Below are positions 27,619 through 36,850 of a DNA stretch of 64,000 bases, piece by piece. The DNA is from Hufsiella ginkgonis (GTDB taxonomy: Bacteria > Bacteroidota > Bacteroidia > Sphingobacteriales > Sphingobacteriaceae), in NCBI RefSeq assembly GCF_009834915.1, contig NZ_WVHS01000003.1, positions 124,001-188,000 on the forward strand, read 5' to 3'. Numbering within the stretch: the first letter of the stretch is position 1; every line of letters begins with the position of its first letter. A program made the translations under genes and the position numbers. The notes below the pieces were generated by a model. It had not been told where the DNA came from. It saw nothing but the letters and a program-made list of their open reading frames with translations, and ran no database searches.

Positions 27619-30600
27619 TTATTTAGTAACGATCACCCATTTACCGGCAGCTACCGCCTGGATGTCGTTATCGTACATCGCCTCACAACTGGTGGGTGGC
27701 AGGAAGTAACGTCCTGCATATGCGGCGGTAAGCAACACCTGGTAGGTGAGCGTTTGCGCCGGCTGGATGTTAAAGTAAGTCAGCACCCGGTCGTCGCGGA
27801 TATCCCGGTAGGTATATGGCGACAGCTTAAGCGTTTCGTCGTTCTCAGCAAGCCTTGTATTGATGATCTCCCAACCCGACGGGAAGATCTGTGTGAGCGC
27901 CATCTGCTCGTAAACGCTCCTGTTGCCCGGGTTGCGGACGGTCACTTCGGCTACAAAGTCGGTGCCCTGGCGTAAGGCGGCAGGATCGATCCTGGCTCCC
28001 GACTGTGTTTTGTAGGCTACATTCATCACCAATATCGCTGGCTTTCTCACCGAAGGAAGTATGGTCCCTGCGGGGGGGCGCCCTTCCGAGATCACTTTCA
28101 CAAATAACTTTGCGTTGAGCTGGTTCGACGCCGCTATCGTGTTCTTTCCGCCCTTCAATACCAGCGGCGCGCGGTAAACAAAGGAGCCGGTAGACACGCT
28201 CTGCACTTTACCGTTAAGCGTATACGTAGCCTGGATCCGCTTGCCCGGCGATGCAATGCCGCAATACTTAGCGATAGCGATCAACGCGTAAGCCGTGGTC
28301 TGCGTGCTGTACCAGTTGTCGGTGGCCAGCCTGGCGCCAATAGACACTAACAGCTTGTTTGCTTCGGCACGTTTACCGAGGTAGGTAAGGGTTTCGAGGA
28401 TGATGGCTTCATCGCGCATGTCGGATCCGTAGGTATATCCCATCTGTTTATAGGGCTTAACATGGTAATCCAGGCCGCGCACCAGCGCGTTTGCCACTTC
28501 CGCCTGCCCGATCAGCTTATAGGCGGCTGCCAGCTGCCATTTCGCCGCCGGTGAAAGGTAAGCGAATTCCTTAAGCCTGTTCATCGCACCTATTTCGGGC
28601 GACTTGGCAAGGGCAAGCAGGTACAGGCGGTAGGATTGCATGAGGTCGCCGCCGTAGAAATTATTCGTGTTTGGCGCCCACTGGACCGCTTTGCCGCGCT
28701 GGTAATTTTTCCATGGTTCCATGAAGCCGGCAGGCAGGCTGTATCCTTTCGCCTGCGCTTCCAGCATGAAGTGCCCCGCATAATTAGTTCCCCATTCGTC
28801 GGCGTCGCGCTCACCGGGCCAGTAGGCTAACCCGCCGTCAGCGGTCTGGAAGCCCCTGATCCGGGAGATCCCCGCGCGTACGTTCCGTTCGATAGTGGCT
28901 TTCTGCTGCCCGGAGAGGTCGGTTACATTATCAAGCAGCAGTTGCGGAAATACCGAGGAAGTGGTCTGCTCAATGCAGCCATGCGGGTACTGGATCAGGT
29001 AGTCGAGCCTTTTCCCAACGTTCACCGGGATGGCGGAAAGCTCGATCGAGGTGCTGCCATTGGCCAGCGGGCTTACGGCGCCCGTCCATTTCTTCCCGCC
29101 GTCAAGCTCGGCGCTTACCACCGAAGTGATGAACGGGTTCGGGTTGCGGATCACCAGTTCGGTTTCGACCTGCGTGCGCTCCGTACCGCTTGTAGCGATC
29201 ACCGTAATCTTTCCAACACCGGTAAGGTTCTTAACTGCGATATCTGCATCGATCATTTTTTCGCCGGGTTTTTCAAAGTCGACTACATAGTCTTTCGCGC
29301 CGGAAAGCAGCCCGTTAACTAGCACTCTAACATTAACTCTCCTGATCCGGTTTTCCATGGCAAACAAGGTAACAGGTACCTTGAACGATTCGCCTGGGCC
29401 TGCTACACGCGGAAGAGTGGTGAGCAGCATGAGCGGTTTCTTTACCTGTATGGTTTTTTCTGCAGATCCGTAAGCGCCGTTCTCCCCGGCCACTACCATC
29501 ATACGTACCGAACCGACGTATTGCGGCAATTTAACCTGGTGAATTCTCTTCTCGCCAGGTTCCAGGTGGAAGGGACCGAGGAATTTTACGACAGGTTTAA
29601 AGCGGTTAGACTTGGCGGGATCCACATTGCGGTTCATGCCGTCGCCGCCGATGCTCAGGATCCTTTCCAGGTCGCCGCCCCAGGCGCCGATCACGTGGTC
29701 GAACAGGTCCCAGGTTTTAACGCCTAATGCTTCGCGGGCATAAAAGGCGCTGTGCGGATCGGGGGTTTTAAAACGGGTAAGGTCCAGCAGGCCTTCATCT
29801 ACCAGGGCGATGGTATAGGTCATCGGCCTGCCGCCGCTTTCAGAAATCGTTACGGTGCTGGTAGTCTCCGGCCTGAGCACGTCGGCCATGCTGATCACCG
29901 GTTTCAGGACGGTTTGGGGATCCGACACCAGCAGCGGGATCACGCCGTACATGCGGATTGGCAGGTCGTTCGCCGTTTGCGAATGCGGCTGCAGCAGCGT
30001 AACATTCACATACACGTTTGGCGCCATCTCTTTTTTCGCTTTAAACTTATAGATCGTTTGCCCTTTTTCGGTCTCTATCCACCAGGTTTTAAGTACTTTA
30101 CTGCCGGTTTCGATACTTACCAGGCCGCGGCCTCCTGCGCTGGAAGGAATAGTAAGAGTAACTTCTTCCCCTGCTTTATAGCTTTGTTTATCTGCGGTGA
30201 ACGAAAGCATTGCGGCATCGGTTTGGCTGCCTTCCAGCTCGCGCTTCGCGCCGCCGGGCCAATCCATGTACACGGTTTGTCCTGTAACGTGTCCGCTGGT
30301 AAGATCTTTTACACGCACCAGGTATCGGCCCCATTCGGGCGAGTTCACCCGCAGGTTCCACCGGCCGGCGCCATTGTTCAGGGTCAACTTTTGGACGGAG
30401 ATCAGCTTGTTATACCGGTCCTGCGTAAAGTTGCCCAGGTTTTCCTGCTGCTGGTCCCACCACCAGCGCCACTGTATCTTATAAAGTTCAACCTGCACTT
30501 CCCGTTTTCCGGCCACCGGTTTCCCTTCCGGGCTAACCGAAACAATAGACACGTTATTGTCGCGGTCAGTATACAGCATTTCCGAAAACCCGACCCCTTT

Positions 30601-33189
30601 CGGAAACCTGATCCCTGCGTAGGCATCATACATATGGTAGGGAATACTGAAATTATCGATGCTAAAGCCGCCTCCCGGTTCAAACACACGGGTGTTAAAG
30701 CTGGCAGTAAGCACACCCGGTGCGGTTGTCGCGGCGCTGATGCCGGTTTCAATATCGGCGGTGCCTGCAGGCGAAAGGCCGCCGTCAAATATGGTTTTAG
30801 TCTCGGGCTCGAAGGTACCCGTAGGATCGTCGAATACGTACCCGGAGAAACCGGGGAAACTTGTTTTCCCGGGCTTGAGGGTAACGTCAACTTTCGCTTT
30901 CAGGTTCTGCGCCGTTGCGCCGAAAAGCCATTTAGCGGAAAGGGAAGCCTTACCCGGCCCGTCTTTGGTGAGGTAACTGCGGCCGCCGAGATCGAAATTG
31001 ATCTTCAGCCGGTTAGGCATCACCGTTTCTATCTTCAGCGTTTTTTGGAAAAGAGCGCCTCCCGCCTTGATCCTGGCACTCCAGTTCCCGGTAGGGGCGG
31101 TGGATTCCGTAGCCGTATGGAAGCTGTAAAACCCATTTACCGGGTTGCTTTTGATCATTTGCCGGGTAAGCTGTCCCTGCGGGTTATACAGCTCGAATGT
31201 GACCGGCATATCGGCGGGCATCTTTTTATCCTTGTCTTCCAGCACGAAGCTCAGGAACAGGGAGTCGCCGGGACGCCAGACGCCGCGCTCACCGTAGATA
31301 AAACCTTTGAGACCTTTTTGAACGATGTCGCCATTTACGTTAAAGCGCCCCAGGGGCAGCGAAGAGCCGTCGTCGAGCTTCAGGTAGCCGCGTTCCGCTC
31401 CTTTTTGGGCCACCAGCAGGAACGGCTTGCGCTTCAAGCTGAGCTGGGCAAGGCCCTCGCCGTCAGTGGTGATGGTTTGCAGCACCTGGTTCTGGTAGTC
31501 GAGCAGGCGGAGCTCCACGCCGCTCATCGGTTTCGTGGTGAGAATATCGGTAGCCGCAATTACCAGGCTGTTGCTGGCGCCTTCTTTGGCGATCAGGCCG
31601 ATGTTGGAAGCGATCACATTTCGCGATGCCCATCGCCGGCCGGTGTAATAAGATTCGGTACAGGGGTCGTCTTTGTCGGCCCAGCTGTAGTTATCGGGGT
31701 AAAAACTGCCATAACGGCTCCAGAAGTCGTCGTCTTCGTCGATATCGCTCCCGGAGTCTGAATAATAGCCATCGCCGTCATATTCATATTCATTGCTGTC
31801 CTCAGCTGGCGCAGGTTTCGAACCGTTACATACCTGTAGGGCGTAGGCTTTGCGGAACCCGATGGTGATCCGGTAAATGGCGCCTGGCTCCGTGCGCAGG
31901 AGTTTGTCGATATCTAGCGAAAAGCGGTTCTTCTTTCGCAGGTTCAGGTTCTTGTCGGCATCCAGGCGAACGGTTTTCTCGACCACCGGCCTGGCCACAC
32001 GACGCAGCTCCTGCTCGCCGTCGATCGTATTGCGCTGGAGGTACTGCGGGATATTATTTTCGTAGATCTTGATAATGGTCACATCCACCGCGCTGAGGTT
32101 CGACGCCTCGAACGGGAATGTAAGCTTTCCCGCACCCGGCAGGATAATGCCCTTACCCGGGATGCTCACCGAAGGCAGGTGGCTTTCGAAGTTCACGTTC
32201 GCCGACATTCCCTTGCCGGTTTTCAGGGCGCGGATGTTTTCGATGCCTTCATTTACCGTAACGGAGTAATTGCCGTTCAACTGATCGGGCGCGTACACTT
32301 TCACTTCGCTGCCTTCAATGGTATAACGCAGGTCGGTAACGTTGGCGATCCCGATCAACCCGTTCAGGTCCTGTGCCACCAGTACCGGGTCTGAGAACTG
32401 CACGAGCACATATTGATCGGTGTCCTGTACGGCTTTGATATCAAGCACTTTAAAATCAGCGCCTACGGCAGGCACCTCCAGCGAAGTGCTCCCTTTCGCT
32501 TCGGCGTCGATCGGATCGCCATCCCAGCTCAGGCTGATCGGTTCAGCGGTCTTCTTACGCGGAATGCTGTCGATGGTGTAGCTCGAAACGCGTGTTTCGG
32601 GATCATGTGCCCATTTGATCTTCATCTTCCCGCCTGAATAGCTGCTGGTGAGGACCTTTTCGATCTTCCTGGGATCTTCCGTATCGGCAAACGACAAAGA
32701 TCCGGTAAGTTTCATATAATCCAGCGACGAGCTGTTGATCGCTTTAAGACCGTCTTCTTTAAATTCCACACCGGGCTTCATCACTTTAAAATCAAAAGCG
32801 AATGTTTTCAGCTCTTCGGGCACTTCGGTGATTTTCGCCAGCTCGATGGTGGCATCGTAACGCTTATCGGGGTCGAGGTCTTCATCCGGCCGGAATTCCA
32901 GCGTGCGGTCGGTTACCCAAACAGTCTTGCCTTTAATGGACGGGCTGAAGCTGAACACCTCAGGTGCTTCGCCGTTCTGCGGATGCACGAGTGTTACCGA
33001 GCTCGCAAACTGCACCCTGATCGGCGATTTTTTGGAGATGGTGCCCGATGTATACGCTTCCAGGAACTGGCTATAGGCAGAATCCGGCTTCAGGTCTTTC
33101 TGGAAATAGCGGCAGGCAGGTAAGGTAAGGGCTAATAACAGCAGGAAAACAACTTTGGTGTAGCTATATCGGGTGCCTGGATTTTTCAT
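27619..33189 (-). CDS. Alpha-2-macroglobulin family lipoprotein
   Basis: This 1856-residue protein traps proteases that attack the cell envelope. The N-terminus is a lipoprotein signal ending in LTLPAC. Macroglobulin-type beta domains follow, including a bait-like region with an acidic, Tyr/Ser-rich insert near residue 480-510 (SDIDEDDDFWSRYG). The thioester motif is present as PHGCIEQTTS (Cys about residue 1404), matching CxEQ, and is followed by the helical thioester domain and a receptor-like beta domain. A TTG two codons upstream is less likely than the ATG. No PBP1C gene, the usual partner in proteobacteria, is adjacent. It is divergent from guaA. Confidence 0.95.
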   Translation of the reverse strand: MKNPGTRYSYTKVVFLLLLALTLPACRYFQKDLKPDSAYSQFLEAYTSGTISKKSPIRVQFASSVTLVHPQNGEAPEVFSFSPSIKGKTVWVTDRTLEFRPDEDLDPDKRYDATIELAKITEVPEELKTFAFDFKVMKPGVEFKEDGLKAINSSSLDYMKLTGSLSFADTEDPRKIEKVLTSSYSGGKMKIKWAHDPETRVSSYTIDSIPRKKTAEPISLSWDGDPIDAEAKGSTSLEVPAVGADFKVLDIKAVQDTDQYVLVQFSDPVLVAQDLNGLIGIANVTDLRYTIEGSEVKVYAPDQLNGNYSVTVNEGIENIRALKTGKGMSANVNFESHLPSVSIPGKGIILPGAGKLTFPFEASNLSAVDVTIIKIYENNIPQYLQRNTIDGEQELRRVARPVVEKTVRLDADKNLNLRKKNRFSLDIDKLLRTEPGAIYRITIGFRKAYALQVCNGSKPAPAEDSNEYEYDGDGYYSDSGSDIDEDDDFWSRYGSFYPDNYSWADKDDPCTESYYTGRRWASRNVIASNIGLIAKEGASNSLVIAATDILTTKPMSGVELRLLDYQNQVLQTITTDGEGLAQLSLKRKPFLLVAQKGAERGYLKLDDGSSLPLGRFNVNGDIVQKGLKGFIYGERGVWRPGDSLFLSFVLEDKDKKMPADMPVTFELYNPQGQLTRQMIKSNPVNGFYSFHTATESTAPTGNWSARIKAGGALFQKTLKIETVMPNRLKINFDLGGRSYLTKDGPGKASLSAKWLFGATAQNLKAKVDVTLKPGKTSFPGFSGYVFDDPTGTFEPETKTIFDGGLSPAGTADIETGISAATTAPGVLTASFNTRVFEPGGGFSIDNFSIPYHMYDAYAGIRFPKGVGFSEMLYTDRDNNVSIVSVSPEGKPVAGKREVQVELYKIQWRWWWDQQQENLGNFTQDRYNKLISVQKLTLNNGAGRWNLRVNSPEWGRYLVRVKDLTSGHVTGQTVYMDWPGGAKRELEGSQTDAAMLSFTADKQSYKAGEEVTLTIPSSAGGRGLVSIETGSKVLKTWWIETEKGQTIYKFKAKKEMAPNVYVNVTLLQPHSQTANDLPIRMYGVIPLLVSDPQTVLKPVISMADVLRPETTSTVTISESGGRPMTYTIALVDEGLLDLTRFKTPDPHSAFYAREALGVKTWDLFDHVIGAWGGDLERILSIGGDGMNRNVDPAKSNRFKPVVKFLGPFHLEPGEKRIHQVKLPQYVGSVRMMVVAGENGAYGSAEKTIQVKKPLMLLTTLPRVAGPGESFKVPVTLFAMENRIRRVNVRVLVNGLLSGAKDYVVDFEKPGEKMIDADIAVKNLTGVGKITVIATSGTERTQVETELVIRNPNPFITSVVSAELDGGKKWTGAVSPLANGSTSIELSAIPVNVGKRLDYLIQYPHGCIEQTTSSVFPQLLLDNVTDLSGQQKATIERNVRAGISRIRGFQTADGGLAYWPGERDADEWGTNYAGHFMLEAQAKGYSLPAGFMEPWKNYQRGKAVQWAPNTNNFYGGDLMQSYRLYLLALAKSPEIGAMNRLKEFAYLSPAAKWQLAAAYKLIGQAEVANALVRGLDYHVKPYKQMGYTYGSDMRDEAIILETLTYLGKRAEANKLLVSIGARLATDNWYSTQTTAYALIAIAKYCGIASPGKRIQATYTLNGKVQSVSTGSFVYRAPLVLKGGKNTIAASNQLNAKLFVKVISEGRPPAGTILPSVRKPAILVMNVAYKTQSGARIDPAALRQGTDFVAEVTVRNPGNRSVYEQMALTQIFPSGWEIINTRLAENDETLKLSPYTYRDIRDDRVLTYFNIQPAQTLTYQVLLTAAYAGRYFLPPTSCEAMYDNDIQAVAAGKWVIVTK

Positions 33190-33231
33190 TAACAAATGGT
33201 TAATCTGTTACCAATGTAGGGAACAATTTTC

Positions 33232-33239
33232 TATCTTTG
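33232..33239 (+). promoter_or_regulatory. guaA promoter element nearly touching the start codon
   Basis: TATCTTTG ends only 3 bases before the ATG of guaA. Transcription from it would start at or within a few bases of the start codon, giving a leaderless or nearly leaderless mRNA. No clear -33 element is seen. Confidence 0.5.
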
Positions 33240-33242
33240 CCC

Positions 33243-34772
33243 ATGCAGGAAAAAATTATCATTCTCGACTTCGGGTCGCAATACACCCAGTTAATTGCCC
33301 GGAGAGTAAGAGAGCTCAACGTCTATTGCGAGATCCATCCGTTTAACCATGTCCCCGATTTTGACGATGCCGTAAAGGGAGTGATCCTTTCCGGAAGCCC
33401 GTATTCCGTGCGCCAGGCAGATGCCCCGAACGTGGATTTTAAAGCCATCGGCGATGCGTACCCGCTGCTGGGCGTTTGCTACGGGGCGCAATACATCGCC
33501 CTGCATTCGGGCGGCCAGGTTAATCCGTCCTCTATCAGGGAGTATGGTCGGGCGAACCTTAATTTTATCGACGGCGCCAACGCGCTTACAAAGAATATCC
33601 CCCTCAACTCGCAGGTGTGGATGTCGCATGGCGATACCATTACCGCGGTACCCGATAATTTCGAGATCATAGCCAGTACCGACACGGTAAAAGTGGCTGC
33701 TTACCACGTTAAAGATACCAACACTTACTGCATACAGTTTCATCCGGAGGTAACCCACAGCGTGGATGGCAAACAGCTGCTGGAGAACTTCCTGGTAGAG
33801 ATATGCGGTTGTTCGCAGGATTGGACACCGGATTCTTTCATCGAAACTACCATTGCGGCACTAAAAGAAAAGATCGGCAATGATAAGGTAGTGCTGGGAC
33901 TTTCGGGAGGCGTCGATTCGTCGGTTGCCGCCGTGCTGCTCCACCACGCCATAGGAGAGAACCTGCACTGTATTTTTGTCGACAACGGCCTGCTGCGCAA
34001 AAATGAGTTCGAAGACGTACTCGATTCCTACCAGCACATGGGCCTGAATGTACGCGGGGTGAACGCGAAGGACCGCTTCCTGGACCAGCTGGCGGGGTTG
34101 AAAGATCCTGAGCAAAAACGGAAAGCCATCGGCCGCGTATTTATCGAGGTGTTTGATGATGCCGCGCACGAAGTGCAGGACGTGACATGGCTCGGCCAGG
34201 GAACGATCTACCCCGATGTGATCGAATCTGTTTCAGTAAAAGGCCCGTCGGCCACCATCAAGTCGCACCATAACGTAGGCGGTCTTCCTGATTTTATGAA
34301 GCTGAAGATCGTTGAGCCGCTCAATACTTTGTTTAAAGATGAAGTGCGCAGGGTAGGGAAAGCGCTTGGAATCGATCCGCTGATCCTCGGCAGGCATCCT
34401 TTTCCCGGTCCCGGCCTGGCCATCCGTATCCTGGATGACATCACCCCGGAGAAGGTAGCCATTTTGCAGGACGCCGATGCCATCTACATCAATAACCTGA
34501 AAGAAAGCGGCTGGTACGACAAAGTATGGCAGGCTGGAGCTATCTTCCTCCCGGTGCAATCGGTGGGGGTGATGGGCGACGAACGCACCTACGAACACGT
34601 GATCTGCCTCCGCGCGGTAAGCTCGGTTGACGGTATGACTGCCGACTGGAGTCACCTACCCTATGAGTTATTGGCCAAGATCTCCAACGAGATTATCAAC
34701 AACGTAAAAGGTATCAACCGGGTGGTGTATGACGTCAGTTCGAAGCCCCCCGCAACCATCGAATGGGAGTAA
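33243..34772 (+). CDS. guaA: GMP synthase (glutamine-hydrolysing)
   Basis: The 509-residue enzyme aminates XMP to GMP. The N-terminal glutamine amidotransferase has [18 protein letters not shown], the catalytic Cys in LGVCYGAQY (about 79) and His/Glu in FHPEVTHS (about 165). The ATP pyrophosphatase P-loop is [10 protein letters not shown] (about 221-228), and the C-terminal dimerisation domain has [14 protein letters not shown] and ends with KPPATIEWE, the family's invariant tail. The ATG at 33243 is chosen because the TTG six bases upstream lies in the promoter. The next gene overlaps its stop. Confidence 0.98.
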   Translation: MQEKIIILDFGSQYTQLIARRVRELNVYCEIHPFNHVPDFDDAVKGVILSGSPYSVRQADAPNVDFKAIGDAYPLLGVCYGAQYIALHSGGQVNPSSIREYGRANLNFIDGANALTKNIPLNSQVWMSHGDTITAVPDNFEIIASTDTVKVAAYHVKDTNTYCIQFHPEVTHSVDGKQLLENFLVEICGCSQDWTPDSFIETTIAALKEKIGNDKVVLGLSGGVDSSVAAVLLHHAIGENLHCIFVDNGLLRKNEFEDVLDSYQHMGLNVRGVNAKDRFLDQLAGLKDPEQKRKAIGRVFIEVFDDAAHEVQDVTWLGQGTIYPDVIESVSVKGPSATIKSHHNVGGLPDFMKLKIVEPLNTLFKDEVRRVGKALGIDPLILGRHPFPGPGLAIRILDDITPEKVAILQDADAIYINNLKESGWYDKVWQAGAIFLPVQSVGVMGDERTYEHVICLRAVSSVDGMTADWSHLPYELLAKISNEIINNVKGINRVVYDVSSKPPATIEWE

Positions 34773-35944
34773 CGTCCCGCGAAACTATGCGCCATGAACA
34801 GCACCTTCGTACGTTTTTAAAGATCCTGGAGCTTTACCCGGCAGATAGTCCTGTCGGGAAGTTCCTGCCCGCCTATTTCAGGCAGAACAAGCAAATGGGC
34901 GGGGCCGACAGGCGTTCAGCATCAAGGTTGTTATATACTTATTTCCGGCTTGGCCGGGCCTGTGATGCGCTGCCGCCGGAGGAAAGACTCTTCCTGGCGG
35001 AATTTCTATGCAATACCGACAGCGCCTTCCTGGCTCATTTTAAACCGGCGCTTTATGAGAAAGCAGGTTTGCCGCTTCGCGGGAAGATCGGCTGGCTCGA
35101 AACGCAAGACTATGGCTTTAAGTTAGCGGACGTTTTCCCGTTCCATACCCATCTTTCCCGCGGGATTGACCGCGAAGCTTTCCTGGCCTCGTTCTTTATT
35201 CAGCCGGATCTTTTTATCCGAATTCATCCCGGCAAAGAAAAGAAAGTGAAAGCCGTACTGGATTCGGCAGCTATCACATACTCGGAAGAAGCCCCCGGTA
35301 CCCTGCGGCTGGAGAACGGCACCAAGCTCGATCCCCTGTTCGCGGATAGCCGCGATTTTGAAGTGCAGGACCTCTCTTCGCAGCAAACCGGCGCCTGGTT
35401 TAAGCCTGCCGCGCACGATTACTGGTGGGACGCCTGTGCCGCCTCAGGGGGGAAGTCGTTGCTGCTGTTTAACCAGGAGCCCTCCATAAAGCTGCTCGTT
35501 TCCGATATCCGCGAAAGCGTACTGGCCAACCTCGACGAACGTTTCGCGCGCTCGGGACTTACGAAATACCACAAAAAACTCCTTGACCTTACACAGGACC
35601 CGCAACCCGTATTACACGACTATCATTTTGATGGCATCCTCCTCGATGCGCCCTGTTCGGGTTCAGGCACGTGGGGACGAACCCCCGAAATGCTCAGCCA
35701 GTTCAGGGAAACAGGAATAAGGGGATTTCATGGCCTGCAGGAATCTATCCTGAACAACGTAACCAAATATCTCAAACCGGGGAAACCCCTGGTTTACATC
35801 ACCTGCTCCGTTTTTAAGGAGGAGAACGAAGACATGGTAGATTTCATTTCAACAACGCTCGGGTTGTCAACTGAATCGTGCCAGGTGATAAAAGGTTATG
35901 AGAAGAAAGCGGATACGATGTTTGTGGCGAGATTTGTGCGATAG
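34763..35944 (+). CDS. RsmB/Sun-like rRNA (cytosine-5) methyltransferase
   Basis: The 393-residue product has an N-terminal helical NusB-like region and a C-terminal SAM-dependent methyltransferase. The two functional cysteines lie in [15 protein letters not shown] (about residue 294) and [13 protein letters not shown] (about 347), the pair used by m5C RNA methyltransferases. The SAM-binding part is [14 protein letters not shown]. The start overlaps the guaA stop by 10 bases; an ATG at 34787 with a 14-base gap is equally possible. The exact target cytosine is not known. Confidence 0.9.
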   Translation: MGVTSRETMRHEQHLRTFLKILELYPADSPVGKFLPAYFRQNKQMGGADRRSASRLLYTYFRLGRACDALPPEERLFLAEFLCNTDSAFLAHFKPALYEKAGLPLRGKIGWLETQDYGFKLADVFPFHTHLSRGIDREAFLASFFIQPDLFIRIHPGKEKKVKAVLDSAAITYSEEAPGTLRLENGTKLDPLFADSRDFEVQDLSSQQTGAWFKPAAHDYWWDACAASGGKSLLLFNQEPSIKLLVSDIRESVLANLDERFARSGLTKYHKKLLDLTQDPQPVLHDYHFDGILLDAPCSGSGTWGRTPEMLSQFRETGIRGFHGLQESILNNVTKYLKPGKPLVYITCSVFKEENEDMVDFISTTLGLSTESCQVIKGYEKKADTMFVARFVR

Positions 35945-36108
35945 AAACATTAACTTTGATAGTATCATTTGATGCTATATGAAGCCGCCTTATACCCTTA
36001 CGCCAGCAATATTACAGTTGATCACACTTCCAACTATTCATGGCCTGGCACCCCGCCTCCGGCACATTAGCTGCACTTCCCTATATCCGGGATAGAAACG
36101 TCTAACCC

Positions 36109-36675
36109 CTACAACCCCGTATTACTCCTGAATAGCTTGATCGCGATCGCCAGTAAGATGATCCCGAATGCCTTCCTGAGCACACCCAGCCCCGTTTTAC
36201 CCAGCAGTTTTTCGATGCGGTGTGTATTCTTCAGCACGAAATAAACGAATATGGTATTCAGGATAATGCCCACGATGATATTTGCGGTGGCGTATTGTGA
36301 TTTAAGCGAAAGGAGGGTCGTCATTGTTCCCGCTCCGGCGATCAGGGGGAACGCCAGCGGAACAATGGATGCAGTGGAGCTGATCTCCTCCTCTTTAAAG
36401 ATCCGGATTCCCAGGATCATTTCCATTGCGATAAAAAAGATCACCAGTGAGCCCGCGATGGCAAAGGATTTAATATCCACATTGATAATGCTCAGCAGCT
36501 CGTCACCGATAAACAGGAACACGATCATCAGTATCAATACCGTTATGGATGCTTTCTCAGATTCGATATGCCCTGCCCGCTGACGCACCTGGATGATCAC
36601 CGGGATAGTGCCGATAATGTCGATGATCGCAAACAGGATCATGGTTACGGAAAGGATCTCACGGAAGCTGAACAT
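36109..36675 (-). CDS. MarC family integral membrane protein
   Basis: The 188-residue product has six membrane segments and the MarC pattern: ILFAIIDIIGTIPVIIQV in the first, ILMIVFLFIGDELLSII, then AIEMILGIRIFKEEEISSTA in the middle, followed by SIVPLAFPLIAGAGTMTTLL, which is characteristic of the family. Function is unclear; a link to antibiotic resistance in E. coli was not upheld. It stands alone, with 163 bases upstream of its end that hold no recognisable feature. Confidence 0.92.
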   Translation of the reverse strand: MFSFREILSVTMILFAIIDIIGTIPVIIQVRQRAGHIESEKASITVLILMIVFLFIGDELLSIINVDIKSFAIAGSLVIFFIAMEMILGIRIFKEEEISSTASIVPLAFPLIAGAGTMTTLLSLKSQYATANIIVGIILNTIFVYFVLKNTHRIEKLLGKTGLGVLRKAFGIILLAIAIKLFRSNTGL

Positions 36676-36708
36676 GTTAATAGATTAATGCCGGACAAAG
36701 GTAGGAAT

Positions 36709-36778
36709 TATACGTTGTACGTTATACGTGGCTGCGCTTTATTAACACCGGATGCGTACGTATAACGTACAACGTTTA
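36709..36778. repeat. 21-bp inverted repeat upstream of the MarC gene
   Basis: The arms 36709-36729 and 36758-36778 are inverted copies with 20 of 21 matches (core ACGTTGTACGTTATACGT) around a 28-base loop. The element lies in the gap between the MarC start and the permease terminator. Neither end has a T tract, so terminator function is unlikely. Confidence 0.8.
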
Positions 36779-36794
36779 GGAGGTTTTAAACAAG

Positions 36795-36820
36795 AAAAAG
36801 CCCCTCCTTAAAGGGGCTTT
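36795..36820 (-). terminator. Intrinsic terminator of the cationic amino-acid permease gene
   Basis: AAAGCCCCT (36797-36805) pairs with AGGGGCTTT (36812-36820); on the minus strand the stem is followed by TTTTTC. Confidence 0.88.
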
Positions 36821-36850
36821 CCCGGATTTAAATCTATAACATGCTTTAGC

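Noticed and set aside
27482..27709. 75-codon frame crossing the terminator at 27.6 kb
   Set aside because: It runs through a strong terminator and into the antisense strand of a real gene.
29752..31761. Open frame of 669 codons on the plus strand, antisense to the alpha-2-macroglobulin gene
   Set aside because: It mirrors the codon pattern of the real gene, is rich in His, Arg and Gly, has no domain, and the opposite strand has a clear lipoprotein with an intact thioester.
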